A stretch of DNA of 64,000 nt from Xenopus tropicalis (GCF_000004195.4 NC_030678.2:131531104-131595103); one strand, 5' to 3'; counted from the first letter of the stretch, positions 1-11,046 are shown. The notes: generated by a model not told the origin, from the letters alone. A program made the numbers and translations.

Positions 1-543
1 GAGATAAGGAAATTGCCATCTTCAATCAACACTGACAAAGCTGGAAAATAATGAAGTCTTGCTACATATTAAAAATGTTATAATTTCCTTTTTTAAGAAA
101 TATACTTAAACACAGTTATTTTAAACATATTTAGGTGACCCCAACCACCCCCCTTACCTTACCACCTGTCCAAAAAAGCACTCTGTTTAAAGTGCAGTTT
201 TTTCCTAAAATTCCAGTGTAAAAGAAGTATATACCAAGCTCCTTTGCCCACAACTTGCATAGCTTTATTACTATTGTTAGAAGCATGTCTGGGAACAAGT
301 GCCTTTTGTGAATTCCATTAATATGTACCTAGTTTTGCATCTATTTTAGCCCTAAACATTTTCCATTGTTACCTTGATTTAAAATGTGCCCTTTTGTATG
401 CATGTATATACTGTATGTATTTATTTATTTAAAGAACTTAATGAGACATAAACACATGATAGGAATATAAACAGTTCCATCTTGCATATGTTCAGTATGT
501 TCAGATGTTACACTAGTAAGACATTGCATGATGTTTGCCTGAA
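1..543. other. unique AT-rich sequence
   Basis: No coding, repeat or RNA signal is recognisable here. There are only short T/A runs and a 'tttatttattta' stretch near 420. Host-like intergenic or intronic sequence. Confidence 0.5.
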
Positions 544-794
544 TAGCAGGGCTGATTTGCCAGGCATGGATTTGCAGCGAAATTCTGCCTTTCACCATCG
601 GCTAATTTTTTTGCAAAACTGGGGCAAAATTTCACAGCGGAAAATTTGTGCAAATTTGGAAAAGTCGCATCAAAAAATGTTGTGGTCACGTCAAAAAAGT
701 TTGGTTTGCTAATTTTTCACTATTTCTCAAATTTTTCAGAAGTTTTGCCAATTTTTTTCAGTTAAGCAAAACAGGACTGATTTGCTCATCACTA
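544..794. mobile_element. hAT-type MITE, 'tagtgatgag' family, diverged
   Basis: The left end is degenerate (tagcagggctgatttgcc). It is followed by 'aggcatggatttgcag', which recurs in other copies in this window, for example near 43780. The right end reads 'gatttgctcatcacta', the complement of the family terminus. No matching 8-bp target duplication is visible, so the left boundary is approximate. The element is non-coding; short ORFs across it are chance. Confidence 0.55.
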
Positions 795-819
795 ATCATC
801 TGCATAAAGGAGAAAGTGA

Positions 820-1148
820 GAGATGTGATGAAAATTCACGAATCTTTCAAAAGATCCGTGAAACAGTGAAAATGTTGTGCGGCAAAAAAAAATGTCGCCC
901 ACGACTATTCTTTTGTCGTGTGGCTATTATTTTGTCACCCGCGGCTATTATTTTGTTGCACGGCTATTGTTTTGACGCCCGTGGCTATTGTTGTTATTTG
1001 TTATTGTTGCTCGTGGCTAATATTTTGTTGTGGGGCTATTATTTTGTCACCCGCGGCTATTATTTTGTCGCACGGCTATTTTTGCCAATGGCAAAATGCG
1101 AAAATTTGCCGTGAATCCATGCCTGGCGAAAAATTTCGCCCATCACTA
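820..1148. mobile_element. hAT-type MITE with internal 'ggctattattttgtc' minisatellite
   Basis: It ends in 'cgcccatcacta', the complement of the family terminus. The middle (about 895-1085) is an imperfect tandem array of roughly 20-28 bp units built on 'ggctattattttgtc' plus a variable 'acccgc' or 'gcacg' linker. The same array, in opposite orientation, occurs in the copy at 57952-58313. 'Aatctttcaaaagatccgtg' near 840 also matches that copy. The left boundary is uncertain because the element abuts 544-794. A glycine/tyrosine/leucine-rich ORF over the array is a by-product of the repeat. Confidence 0.6.
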
Positions 1149-1563
1149 GTGATGAATTACTAAGAGAGAGATGTGAATCACTAAGAGAGAGAATGTAAAG
1201 AGAGAAGAGGCCCTAAGACAGAGCCTTAGGACACCCCGATAGAGACTTTCTATTTAGATAAACTTTCTTTCTAGACAAACTCATAATTTGAATGTCTTTA
1301 TTCTTCTCTGCCTTTGTTTTGTCTGCATGGTCCACATGGCCTATATAAACTAGCTAATTATCAACTGCGAGTTTTAAATTATTTCTGTTCCTTAATAACC
1401 TAACTTTTGCAGTTGCTCAAGCTTTTCTGTGCATTTATTATCCTCCTCTTCCATGCATATCTATTTACTGCTGATTAGACATCTACTTTGTTGCTACTAT
1501 ACTGCCCTTTACTCTCGTATTAACTATTCTTTTATGTAACCAAAAAAAAACACATTTCAGACT
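1149..1563. other. unique sequence with a short purine repeat
   Basis: From 1150 to about 1207 two imperfect copies of 'gtgaatcactaagagagaga' are visible. The remainder is AT-rich with no recognisable gene or element. Confidence 0.45.
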
Positions 1564-1803
1564 CTGGGGCATATTTATCAAGAGATGAAACAGCATGCCA
1601 CAGTCCACCAGATGGAAATTCTGGCATTCTTTACATTTCTATAGCATTTTTATGGGAATATTTATCAAAGGGTGAAAGTGAGATTTCATCTTTGTATAAA
1701 TACATCTCCAAAAAATCCTATAGACATTAATAGAGAGCAGTGGAATTTTCCTCTGGCAGACTGTGGCGAGGTCTGCTCTACCTTTTGATAAATATGCACC
1801 ATA
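1564..1803. mobile_element. MITE with 'gcatatttatcaa' terminal inverted repeats
   Basis: The left end 'tggggcatatttatcaa' is mirrored at the right by 'ttgataaatatgcacca', giving inverted repeats of about 17 bp with one mismatch, 240 bp apart. The interior is non-coding. No target duplication could be fixed, so the superfamily is unassigned. Minus-strand ORFs here are spurious. Confidence 0.6.
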
Positions 1804-3091
1804 GTGTAAAAAGAAAATGTCTCTTGCCAAGCATGTTGGCAAAGTCTGTACTTGATAGGCTTAATGCTTAATCTCTTTTTTAATCCTCTGTACAACTGTA
1901 GAGATTTTCTTGTATCTTGAGAAAAATATTAAACATATTTTTCCTAAAATGAAAATTACTTCCACAGAATAATGATGATCGTAGGTAGTCACAATATTTT
2001 TTGTTTATAGCAAATAATTGCCAGTAAGACATAAAGGCCCATGTGGACAGGGGACTAAATGCATATAAATGTATGATTAAACTTGCATTTGCCATTTGGA
2101 AAATAGGCATTCCGCCTTTTTTCAGTTTCATTTGAGGTTCAGCATAGACAAATCTGGAATGTTAATTACTACAGATTTCTCTTCCATGCTGGTAATTTCT
2201 TTTGTTTGTTTTTAACGTTCATTATTGCTTCCTAGTTACTGACACGTGAAAAAATCCCTGGAGGTTTTTAAAGACAGTAATGGAAATATGTTCAGATTTA
2301 GTTTGGTTTTAATGATTCCAATATTCGTATAAGAAATATTCAGTTGCAAACAATATTAAATATGAATCACAACCCTAAATCTATTTCGTAGTTACAGAGA
2401 CGCGTGTTTACATTTTTGTACTTTTAGAAATGCAGGATTCTGAAACTACGTAAGAACATCAGATATGGAAACGAGGATTCATTACACTAGCTGCAACTGC
2501 ATAGGTCAGTCTCTGTAAATAAACAAATTAATGAATCATCCACTTCTGTCTAGCTATTCACTTCTTAGGTGCTTTTTATGATAAATGGGTTTGTCAAGAT
2601 TTCTCTCTGCATTGTGGAGTAATTCCCTAAAGAAACATTTAGAGACATAAGAATGAATGATATGTTTAAAGTGATAATGTAGTAGTGCCATCACCAGAAC
2701 CTGTACATCCTAGGGATATCATTTACTTTCCCAAAGCACTGTATTTTCAGGAGTCAACCAGCCCATTATACAGACACAATTACTTACAGACCATTAAAAG
2801 TCTGCATGTTATCCCTGTGGTAGTATGTAGTAACCAGACAACTTGAACTGCTCCTTAGAGAGATTAGTATTATGAATTTTTGGGTTCCGAAAAACCTAAA
2901 ATACAGCACTTTGGGAAAAAACTGAGGGCCAACCCCAAGATACTGGGTCCTGGGGATGCACCATTGGCTTTTTTACAAATTCAGTTTTCTGATATCTGTA
3001 TTGCTTCGGATAATGCAACTATTTACAATTTTGTAGATCTAGTTAAAGGATGTTTGGATAATGTAAGAAAAAATCTTAAATTTGCCTACAT
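1804..3091. other. unique sequence, nothing recognised
   Basis: AT-rich host-like sequence without a coding or repeat signal that I can support. Confidence 0.45.
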
Positions 3092-3173
3092 CTAGTAACC
3101 CCATAGCAACCAAAGCTTGTTTTCAAGCTGAATAGTAAATGCTACCTGCTAGTTGGTTGCTATGGGATCCTAG
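3092..3173. repeat. short hairpin repeat, 'ccatagcaacca' arms
   Basis: The left arm 'ctagtaaccccatagcaacc' pairs with 'ggttgctatgggatcctag' about 45 bases later. The same arms recur at about 62034-62105 ('ctatagcaacaaatcagcag' and 'gctggttgctatgggttac'), so this is a dispersed repeat, not a unique structure. Confidence 0.5.
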
Positions 3174-3546
3174 ACAAGTAGCAATCCTTTGACCAATTGT
3201 TACATTACCCCCTTTGTTGTTAGTATCCCTTATTACAAATTTGGTCAAATGTATTGCTCCAAAAAGAAACCTTTATTGCAATGTCTATTAGTGATAAGTT
3301 GACAGTAACTGTAATTTTAAAAACTGATAAGCACTTAGATAATTGTTGACCACTGTTTTTTAGGGTTATGGCAGATGACACAAAATCTCCTGCAGTGTGG
3401 GTGACAAAATATCTGAAAATGCCTTTGCATTCGTAAAACAGTTGAGAAATAGAAAAAGTAAAACCGGATATCATTATTTAGATGAACAAAATCCTTCATA
3501 AACAACTTTATACTAATGGTTAAGCACTGGGCCTGCAACATAACTG
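3174..3546. other. unique sequence, nothing recognised
   Basis: No coding frame or repeat signature is visible. The short minus-strand ORFs are stop-limited chance frames. Confidence 0.4.
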
Positions 3547-3990
3547 GTAAAAGGGTTGGATAATTTCAACTATGAGGTTATACTGTCAGACTAGTGTTGT
3601 TCTCTGGAGATAAGCGCTTGAGAGGGGACATAATTACTCTTTACAAGTACATTAGAGGACATTATAGACAGATAGCGGTGGATTTTTTTTAGATAGAAAG
3701 AAACAACCCACCAGAGGTCACCCTTTTAGACTTGAGGTAATGAACTTTTAAATGGAGCAGAGCAGGTGGTTTTTCACGATGAGGGCAGTGAGCTTGTCAA
3801 ATGCCCCGCTGGGTGATATTGTATTGGCAGATTATACTGAGTTGGGTAATTTCTTGGACAAGAATAGTATCCAAGGCTATTGTTATCTTAAGATCTGCAG
3901 TTAGTTAGTATAGGTATTGGTATGCATAGTTTTTATATCTAGTCTATATGTAGGTCTATATAAGTATATACGTGTGTTTGTGTGTGTGCA
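3547..3990 (+). pseudogene. CR1-like LINE fragment, 3' end of the reverse-transcriptase ORF
   Basis: The decayed sequence reads as the C-terminal tail of a CR1-type ORF2: a VKG-like start ('gtaaaagggttggataatttc'), an 'FSGDKRLRGDIITLYKYIRG' stretch near 3600-3660, and an 'RWFFTMRAVSLSNAPLGD' block near 3765-3810. Frameshifts and stops interrupt it. The related fragment at 45340-45666 has the parallel stretch 'RLGLFSLDRRSLQGDMITLY'. The part from about 3900 on, rich in tg and ta, resembles a 3' UTR. Identification is by motif recall; the 5' end is truncated. Confidence 0.65.
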
Positions 3991-4108
3991 CTGGGGTTCA
4001 TTTATTGGCATTTTCAATTTTCATGCTTTTCTTTTAAGTGTAAGATATTGTGGACTTTTTATACACAGTGACCAAGCAGTAAGCACTGTCAATTTCCAGA
4101 TGTCATGA

Positions 4109-4576
4109 TAGCGAACAGTGAATCGGTCCCGTTTTGCTTCGATGAAAAATACACAAAACTGCTAAAAAATTAGCAAAACGGAGAAAAATTGGAGAAAATT
4201 GGCTACCATTAGTGATAAGCGAAAAATGTTGAACGTCAAAAAAGAAATTTCGCCTGCGACAATTCTTTTGACACCCAAGACAATTCTTTTGACATGGGCG
4301 TCAATTTTTGGACACGCTGCAAATTTATTCATGGCTAATTTTTTCATCCATTTCGCAAAAAATTTGCCAATGGCGAAATGTGGAAATTTGCCATGAATTT
4401 CGCCCATTACTAGCCACTGTGCAACTTTTTTTAAAGTGCACAACTTTCTTTTGACACAGCCACATTTTTTTTATGCAATAGTGACTTTCTGCCAGTTTTG
4501 CAAAAAATGTCACCAATGGCAAACTGTGGAATTTTACAGTGAATCGATACCTGACCAAAGATTTTGCTCATCACTA
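4109..4576. mobile_element. hAT-type MITE, 'tagtgatgag' family, carrying a nested copy
   Basis: The left end is 'tagcgaacagtgaatcgg' and is followed by 'tcccgttttgcttc', as in other copies. The right end is 'attttgctcatcacta'. A second complete set of ends lies inside at 4210-4412. No outer 8-bp duplication is visible, consistent with age or rearrangement. Confidence 0.55.
4210..4412. mobile_element. nested hAT-type MITE copy
   Basis: It starts 'tagtgataagcgaa' and ends 'tcgcccattacta'. The flanking octamers are 'gctaccat' and 'gccactgt', alike at five positions and different only by transitions at three, which fits an old target duplication. The interior has two or three 'gacaattcttttgacac' units, a short version of the minisatellite in the copies at 820-1148 and 57952-58313. 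Confidence 0.55.
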
Positions 4577-5634
4577 AATGTAAACCTTCCTTCTTCTTTA
4601 CCATTACCAACTGCCAACCACCTGACTGCTGTGGTCACATGTGCTAATTTATCAGGCTACATAAACTCCACAGGTATGCTATCAAAAGTGGCACAGACTA
4701 TATTAGCGTGAGATGCAAGGATCATGGTTCCATGCTACATTTAAACAATTAAGTAGGTTTCAAAAACACTTAAAATGGAAGAAATAGCAAAAGAAAGAAG
4801 AGATGCACTATTTATTTAAGTGATATTTATTCCAGCAGAACTTGCTACCTATAATCAATTCAAAAAGGAAGCTTCTCTGTTGATTAGCTGATATACCATT
4901 AATTATAACTAAACAATACTGTAAAAAATGCAACCAGAAATCCAAATAGCGGCATACTGAAAATCATTAAAACAATCATATCCTGCTAAATATGGACTAT
5001 CCTGTGGGAAAACATATACAACCATTAAGCCTACACATTTAATTATGATTTCATTTTAATTATCATAAATATAAATTGTTGCACTTTAACCCTTAAAGCG
5101 TAGTTGTATTGCAAAATAAACACAGTACATGATTTGAAAGCCGTTCTGTGTCATTGCCTTTGAGAATCAGATAGAGTGGTGAGAAACTAATGAGCTAAAA
5201 CAGCTTTAACAAGGAAGTATGTTATTATTCTCTACCCGATCAAATCCATTAACATGGTCCTTCTACACTTGGCTTCTTTTTTATTTTAATGTGACAGAAC
5301 GCTCAGCTGTGTGTAAAGAAAGGGTTTTTTTTTTTTCTTTTAGCACAAGAAATAGAAAGAAGAACTATCTTATTTGCTATAACGTGGTTTATTCCAATAT
5401 AGACTTTGTAGACCTGACCTATTTTCTTTAAATAGAAAGTGAATCATTGCTTTTCTATCATTTTTGTGATGTATATTTTTGTATACAATGGTAAGCGACA
5501 TAATACATGCAGTAACTGGAGTGACCTACATAAATGACTATAAATGAACAAAGAAATCTGTTGATTGCCTTGAAGCACAACAGATTTTGGGGATGAGGAT
5601 GAGCTACTTCTATAGTAGGTCTGACACTAAGTAA
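4577..5634. other. unique sequence, nothing recognised
   Basis: AT-rich sequence with a poly-T run near 5325. No coding or repeat structure is supported. Confidence 0.4.
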
Positions 5635-5985
5635 CAGATTTATCAAAATTCATATTCCTTTTAACTTTTGAGTTTGTTGACATCTACTAAACTTCTTCAA
5701 AAAGTTTAAATGTTTTATTATTTATGAAAAAATCAGAATAAAATAAAGCGGACGCAAAATAGCGAATAGTACCTATGGTTCCTATAGTTCCTAGGACAGG
5801 CAGGTCCCATTGACTGCTACATGGCCTCACAAGTTTTTAGATGGTATATTTTTACATGTGCAGTTTTTGTGGATTTGATGCATAATAAATTGTGAAAGAT
5901 TCACACTTTTTAAGTAAGAAAGAAATTAGCACTAAAAAATATGAATCATGGGGAAAAAAAATAAGACCATTGATAAATCTGCCCC
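5635..5985. mobile_element. MITE with 'cagatttatcaa' ends
   Basis: The left end 'cagatttatcaaaattc' is answered by 'ttgataaatctgcccc' at the right. The core 'tcccattgactgctacatgg', followed by 'cctcacaagtttttagatgg' at about 5807-5846, closely matches about 63424-63465 in another element with the same end. This marks a dispersed family. The left 'gggg' is missing, so the copy is slightly truncated. Confidence 0.6.
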
Positions 5986-6073
5986 GATGATTGTGTTATT
6001 TAATGCTCTACACTTTTAAGAGTTTAATTTCATTAGAGCACCACAGTAGCAGTTATCTTTAAATTTACCTTTA

Positions 6074-6504
6074 GGGGCTGATTTACTAAGACACGAATTC
6101 CGACCGAATTGGAAAAATTCCGATTGGAAAACTAACATTTTGCGACTTTTTCGTATTTTTTGCGATTTTTTTCGGCGCCTTTACAACTTTTCGGAAATTA
6201 TCGCGACTTTTTCGTTACCAATACGATTTGCGCGAAAAAACGCGGTTCTTCGTAGGCATTCCGAAAGTTGTGATTTTTTCGTAGCGTTAAAACTTAAAAG
6301 GCGCGACGTTTTGCGCAAGTTTTAACGCTATGAAAAAATCGCAACTTTCGGAATGGCTACGAAAAACTCGCGTTTTTCCGCAAAAATCGTATTGGTAACG
6401 AAAAAGTCGCGATAATTTTCCGAAAAAATCGCAAAATACTCATCATTACGAAAAAAACGCAATCGGACGCATTCGGCCCGTTCGTGAGTAAGTAAATGGG
6501 CCCC
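6074..6504. mobile_element. large foldback element (palindrome) with TTA target duplication
   Basis: The element begins 'ggggctgatttact' and ends 'gtaaatgggcccc'. 'tta' flanks it at 6071-6073 and 6505-6507. The arms are long imperfect inverted repeats of blocks such as 'gcgactttttcgta' and 'cgattttttcg', meeting near 6300. A 3-bp TWA duplication fits PIF/Harbinger-type insertion. Non-coding; related to 41855-42412. Confidence 0.7.
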
Positions 6505-6810
6505 TTAGTATGTTATATAATGGCCTATTCTTGGTAATTTTTCAATTGGTCTTCATTTTGTAGTCTCTGTTGTAGTCTCTGAATTATTTGCCTTTTTCTT
6601 TTGCCTCCTTCTTGCTCTTAAATGGGGGTCACTGATCCCAGCAGCCAAAAAAATCTATTGCCCTTTGATATTTGAATTTTAATAACGAATAGTTAATTAT
6701 ATCTTCTATTGTTCCTTATCCTTTATATAATACCTTTCAGTATCAACAACACTCTTGAAAGCTTCACCAAACATAATTGTTAAGATATGGCAAATACTGA
6801 AGTCTTCTAA

Positions 6811-7149
6811 GGGCTCTGGTACACGGGGAGATTAGTCGCCCGTGGCAAAACTCCCTGCTCGCGGGCGACTAATCTCCCCGAGTTGCCTTCCCCCTGCCAT
6901 CCCACCGGCGAACATGTAAGTCGCCGGTGGGATGGCAGACGCGGCGGCGCGATTTCGCGCAAATCGCCGAAAAAGACTCGCAAGGCTTTTTCGGCGATTT
7001 CCCGAAATCGCCCCGCCGCGTCTGCCATCCCGCCGGCGACTTACATGTTCGCCGGTGGGATGGCAGGGGGAAGGCAACTCGGGGAGATTAGTCGCCCGCG
7101 AGCAGGGAGTTTTGCCGCAGGCGACTAATCTCCCTGTGTACCAGAGCCC
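6811..7149. mobile_element. near-perfect nested palindrome with TAA target duplication
   Basis: The arms 6811-6975 and 6985-7149 (165 bp each, 9-bp loop) are inverted copies with only a handful of mismatches. Each arm contains further palindromes: 'gagattagtcgccc' against 'gggcgactaatctc', and 'ctgccatcccaccggcga' against 'tcgccggtgggatggcag'. 'taa' flanks it at 6808-6810 and 7150-7152, the TWA duplication of PIF/Harbinger-like elements. Its GC content is far above the surroundings. The overlapping ORFs on both strands exist only because the sequence is self-complementary and stop-poor. Confidence 0.75.
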
Positions 7150-7152
7150 TAA

Positions 7153-7602
7153 AAAAATACCTAGATAACAAGTCAAATCCCTGTTAATTGTAATGCAAAG
7201 CTTATTCAGGGAATAACAAGCCAGTAAGGTGTCCAAAGCTGCCACTGCGCTCTAAAACCACCTAAAAATAAATGATACTCATCTGTTAAAAGCAGTCAAA
7301 CACATTCTGACAAATTGACACACTGATCTGCTTTGATAATTGTGTCAAATTACTGCTGCTTGTCTGGAAAAATGTCCTGTAGAAAAGTGTTAACTGAAAC
7401 TGAACTGGTGGGAATTCCTTTAGGATTTACTGATTCAATTCAGCTCTGACCCTTAATCTTATTTGCATGCTCACATTTGGCCAACATGAAACAGTATAAT
7501 CTATTAAGAACAATAAATTCATTTTTCTTGAGCTTAAAATGTTTGGATTCTAATTGTGTATCACAAACTGGCTCAGTTTTTGAAGCATCTGTGCTTTTAG
7601 TC
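7153..7602. other. unique sequence, nothing recognised
   Basis: No coding or repeat signal is supported. It leads into the tandem array that starts at 7603. Confidence 0.4.
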
Positions 7603-7907
7603 CTCTGCTAAATTGCTAAATACATTTGAATCTCCCATATAGAGGTTGCGCCAGTTTAGGGTGATATATAAGTTATTTTCCAATAAATGCTTTGATCTAG
7701 TTTGTCTCTGCTAAATTGCTAAATACATTTGAATCTCCCATATAGAAGTTCCGCCAGTTTAGGGTGATATATAAATTATTTTCCAATAAATGCTTTGATC
7801 TAGTTTGTCTCTGCTAAATTGCTAAATACATTTGAATCTCCCATATAGAGGTTGCACCAGTTTAGGGTGATATATAAGCTATTTTCCAATAAATGCTTTG
7901 ATCTAGT
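7603..7907. repeat. three tandem copies of a 103-bp unit
   Basis: Copies start at 7603, 7706 and 7809 with 'ctctgctaaattgctaaata' and end with 'gctttgatctag'. They differ at only a few positions (for example ttgcgccag, ttccgccag, ttgcaccag), so the duplication looks recent. Each unit has one 'ccaataaatgc', an AATAAA-like word. No ORF spans it. Confidence 0.9.
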
Positions 7908-9130
7908 AAAAAGCTCACGAAGCCAGCCTCTGCATTTACATCACTGGAGATAGTTATCTATTGCCCCAGATGTTTGAGTGATTATGAAATAAAAACTTGG
8001 TCATCATTTCTTTTTAGCTTCATATCTTGTTAAACTAGGAACTGCTAGAGCTACTGTATAAACTAAGAGCATTATTTTCTGCTCTTTTATATTTCTACAT
8101 TTTAATTACATTTTAAATTTCAATGAGAAATTTAAGCTTTCAGTGCAAAGGCAATGTTCAAAGGGTCATAAGGATTGCCACTGTCATCGATGGTCCTTGA
8201 ACTACTTTAACGATCAATTTATTGTAAGAAGTTTAACGTTTCCTAAGGTCTTTAAAATATTCAAGATCAATATTTTTATACTGCCACACACTGTTTCGTG
8301 TATCAAGCTGGTAAAAATATCCTAAATGACCCGCAGATAATTATGAATGATTAAGGTTTGTACTTCATCCTCCAGCCAACCTTCAAACTTTAAATCTTGA
8401 GTTAGCAATGTGGTATATGTCACCTACTGTAGCTCTTCCAGACATAGAACAGATCTTAAATAATCTGTAAATAAAAAGCAGGAGCCACACACTACACCAT
8501 ATGTGTAGCCTCAGAGTGTAACAAGCAAGGTAATGTTTTGGGGAATAAATGACTTTTGTCAGAAAAAGTTGATGATCAACCTTTGCAGACTGCAATAGAA
8601 TGTTCATGAGATATTATTACAAATATCTGTTATGTTTGAATCATATCTCTGTACTTATAGTGTAACACATGATGTATTTGTATAAATGTTCCTACAAATA
8701 AATAGGGCTAAATACAGTATGGTTGAGGGAAAGCAGTTCAAGGTTTATGTCAGTTCTTTGAAACCTTATGCAAGTTTCATTATCAGCCTCAGGCACACAA
8801 ATCTAGGATGCAAGCTCTCAAGTGCTAAGTTCTCTGTTGTTTAAGAAAAATGTTAAATGTTTAAAAGTCACATTACCTAGTTAATTTTTCTGTGATGTAT
8901 ACTGTACCCCTTGTGCCAGTTATCATCTTGAATGTTGTGGAGCAGTCTAGCATACAAAATATAACTTACTAACATTGATAAGATCACCATATGCAGCACT
9001 AATGATATGTCTCTGGTCTGATATTTCCTTCTTTTATTATTGCTATTATTTACTGCTTTTCTTGTTCTCAAAACAGGTTAGTTTGTACTCAGGAACCCAA
9101 GCCCTCAACAAAAGATTTGTGCCATAGTAT
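7908..9130. other. unique sequence, nothing recognised
   Basis: AT-rich sequence with only short chance ORFs and no recognisable element. Confidence 0.4.
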
Positions 9131-9290
9131 TTAGGACTGTTTCCCTGGTCATACTCCATATCAGCACTATCTGGGATATCGCCCCCCCCCCCCAAGCCCC
9201 ATCAGAAGGATCCTCCCCAAAGCTTTAAAAGCCACCCCCACCCCCAGATAGTGCTGAAATGAGTACTCCCAGGAAAGGAAAATCACAGTA
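9131..9290. repeat. imperfect inverted repeat with C-runs
   Basis: 'tcagcactatctggg' (9161-9175) pairs with 'ccccagatagtgctga' (9242-9257). Weaker pairing extends outward ('ccctggtcatactcc' against 'gagtactcccagg'). The loop holds a 14-base C run at 9182-9195 and more C-rich runs. It could be a small MITE; no target duplication was identified. Confidence 0.5.
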
Positions 9291-9774
9291 AGTATGATAC
9301 AATTTTCCTTTTTCACATTAGGATATAACATTTATATAGGGCGACATCTCCATTAAATCCAGAATGTAGTTGCCCTTTATTCATGTTGGTGTAACAGGAT
9401 ATTAATAGTATGCATTTCCCTACTTTTTAGCCTTATTCTACAGCTACCCAAATTATCTTTTTTTGTTTTTGATTGTTTAAAAAGGTTCTATGTGCGGGGT
9501 TGCAACGCTTTGGGTAATTCCTCACCTGGTAAATATGATATTCCCTCACTAGCTTGTGTAAAATATTTCAGCTAATATTAATGTAGTAAGCATCCTTCTA
9601 CAATTGTGGTGCTATTTCTTTAGAAGGCATTCAATAATCTGGAAAATAATCCTTTTAAACTTCTTCAGCAATCCTTGTCATCCTTATGGAACCGCACTAG
9701 ATTCACTGAAGCATCCCATCCTGCATATTTTTTTATGCCTTGTGTCTCCAATATTTCCTTGTACTGCTTTTGAC
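9291..9774. other. unique sequence up to the hAT MITE
   Basis: No gene or repeat is recognised. Confidence 0.4.
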
Positions 9775-9946
9775 TAGTGATGAGCTGAAAAATTTGCAAA
9801 CCTTTTAAAAGATTAGCAAAATGGCAAAAAATGTACGAAACAGTGAAATAGCAGCATGTCGAAAAAAATTGGCATCATTCCGCCAATGGTGAAACAAGGA
9901 AATTCGCCTTGAATCCATGCCTGCTGAATTTTTTTACCCATCACTA
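9775..9946. mobile_element. hAT-type MITE with perfect 8-bp target duplication
   Basis: It runs from 'tagtgatgagctgaaaaatt' to 'tttttttacccatcacta' and is flanked by identical octamers 'cttttgac' at 9767-9774 and 9947-9954. The terminal TAGTG fits the hAT end consensus YARNG, and 8 bp is the hAT duplication length. The 172-bp body is non-coding. The intact duplication makes this the best-defined member of the family here. Confidence 0.85.
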
Positions 9947-11044
9947 CTTTTGACCAATACACAACCCACATGATCCTTGGCTGGGTTTTGGCTAGTATGT
10001 TACCATCTGACCATTTGTTTTTAGCTGCTACTTCTCCTTTAACCATTTATTAGCAGAATAACAGTATTGTTCACTTATCCCAACACAGTCATCAAAATAC
10101 ATTGGTTGCCAATGTAACGGGATTATTCCATATTTATGAAACTACATTAGCTGAGCAGAGAACAATCTTACTGCCTACCTAATACTTGTAACTGTAAAGT
10201 TACAAATAAATTAACTGTATAAGATAAACTGGTACTGCATATTTTATTGCCTAAATTACATAACTTAAATATTTGTATTAAACAATTTCATAGATACCTT
10301 TTCTAACAGGTTCTGTTTTGGCATTACCGTCCCCAACATATTATGTAAGCAGAGAACAATTAGTCTGCACTCGAATCACCTACCTCCACTTTTATATCCA
10401 TATTCTACACATTTTGGGGATTTTTTTTCTTAATTGTGTTATGCCATACACCTGATTATTACTGTAATATGTTGAAGAAAATATCTGACTGAAATAATAC
10501 GAATCTTCTGGATATATTCCAGCAAATAATGTACAAGGCAAGTATTAAACAAAAGCAAATGTACAATTAAAAGCTTCACAGCAGCTATAAATCAATCTTG
10601 TTATCAAAATCTGAGTAAATATGTTAAAAAAATTGCACTTTTTTCATCAGTTCTATTTTGCTTTCTGTACACTTAGCCCTGAGTAATAGTAATCTGGCTG
10701 TCTAGCCAAGTATTATAATAAAATGCATTCATGAATATAAAGTGAGCATGAAGATTTTGATATGGCTTTTGATTATTCTCTTTTCCTATTTTCTTTTCTC
10801 TTTTCTTTCTTCTTTTTTTTAGATAGAATTATCTGCCAATATATAACACCTGGTACATGAACCTGGTCCAAATGCTTGGTGGTTTTATGAATCTTTAATA
10901 TGATATTCTGTTTAGTCTGGCAAGATCAATATATAGAATGCCTATGAGGACTTGCATTAATTATATGATGATTAATTATGCTGTTAATAAAGTTTTTTTC
11001 TAGGATAATGCCAAAATACTGATTCCAGGTGTTCACACCATAGA

Positions 11045-11046
<2 letters not shown>
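9947..11046. other. unique AT-rich sequence
   Basis: It includes a pyrimidine tract near 10785-10820 ('ttctcttttctttcttc'). No coding or mobile signal is supported. Confidence 0.4.

Noticed and set aside
918..1163. Hydrophobic ORFs that look like membrane proteins
   Set aside because: They are translations of the MITE minisatellite and shift frame with each unit.
6832..7245. ORFs of 73-137 codons on both strands
   Set aside because: They lie in a self-complementary palindrome and mirror each other; GC-rich stop-poor sequence explains them.
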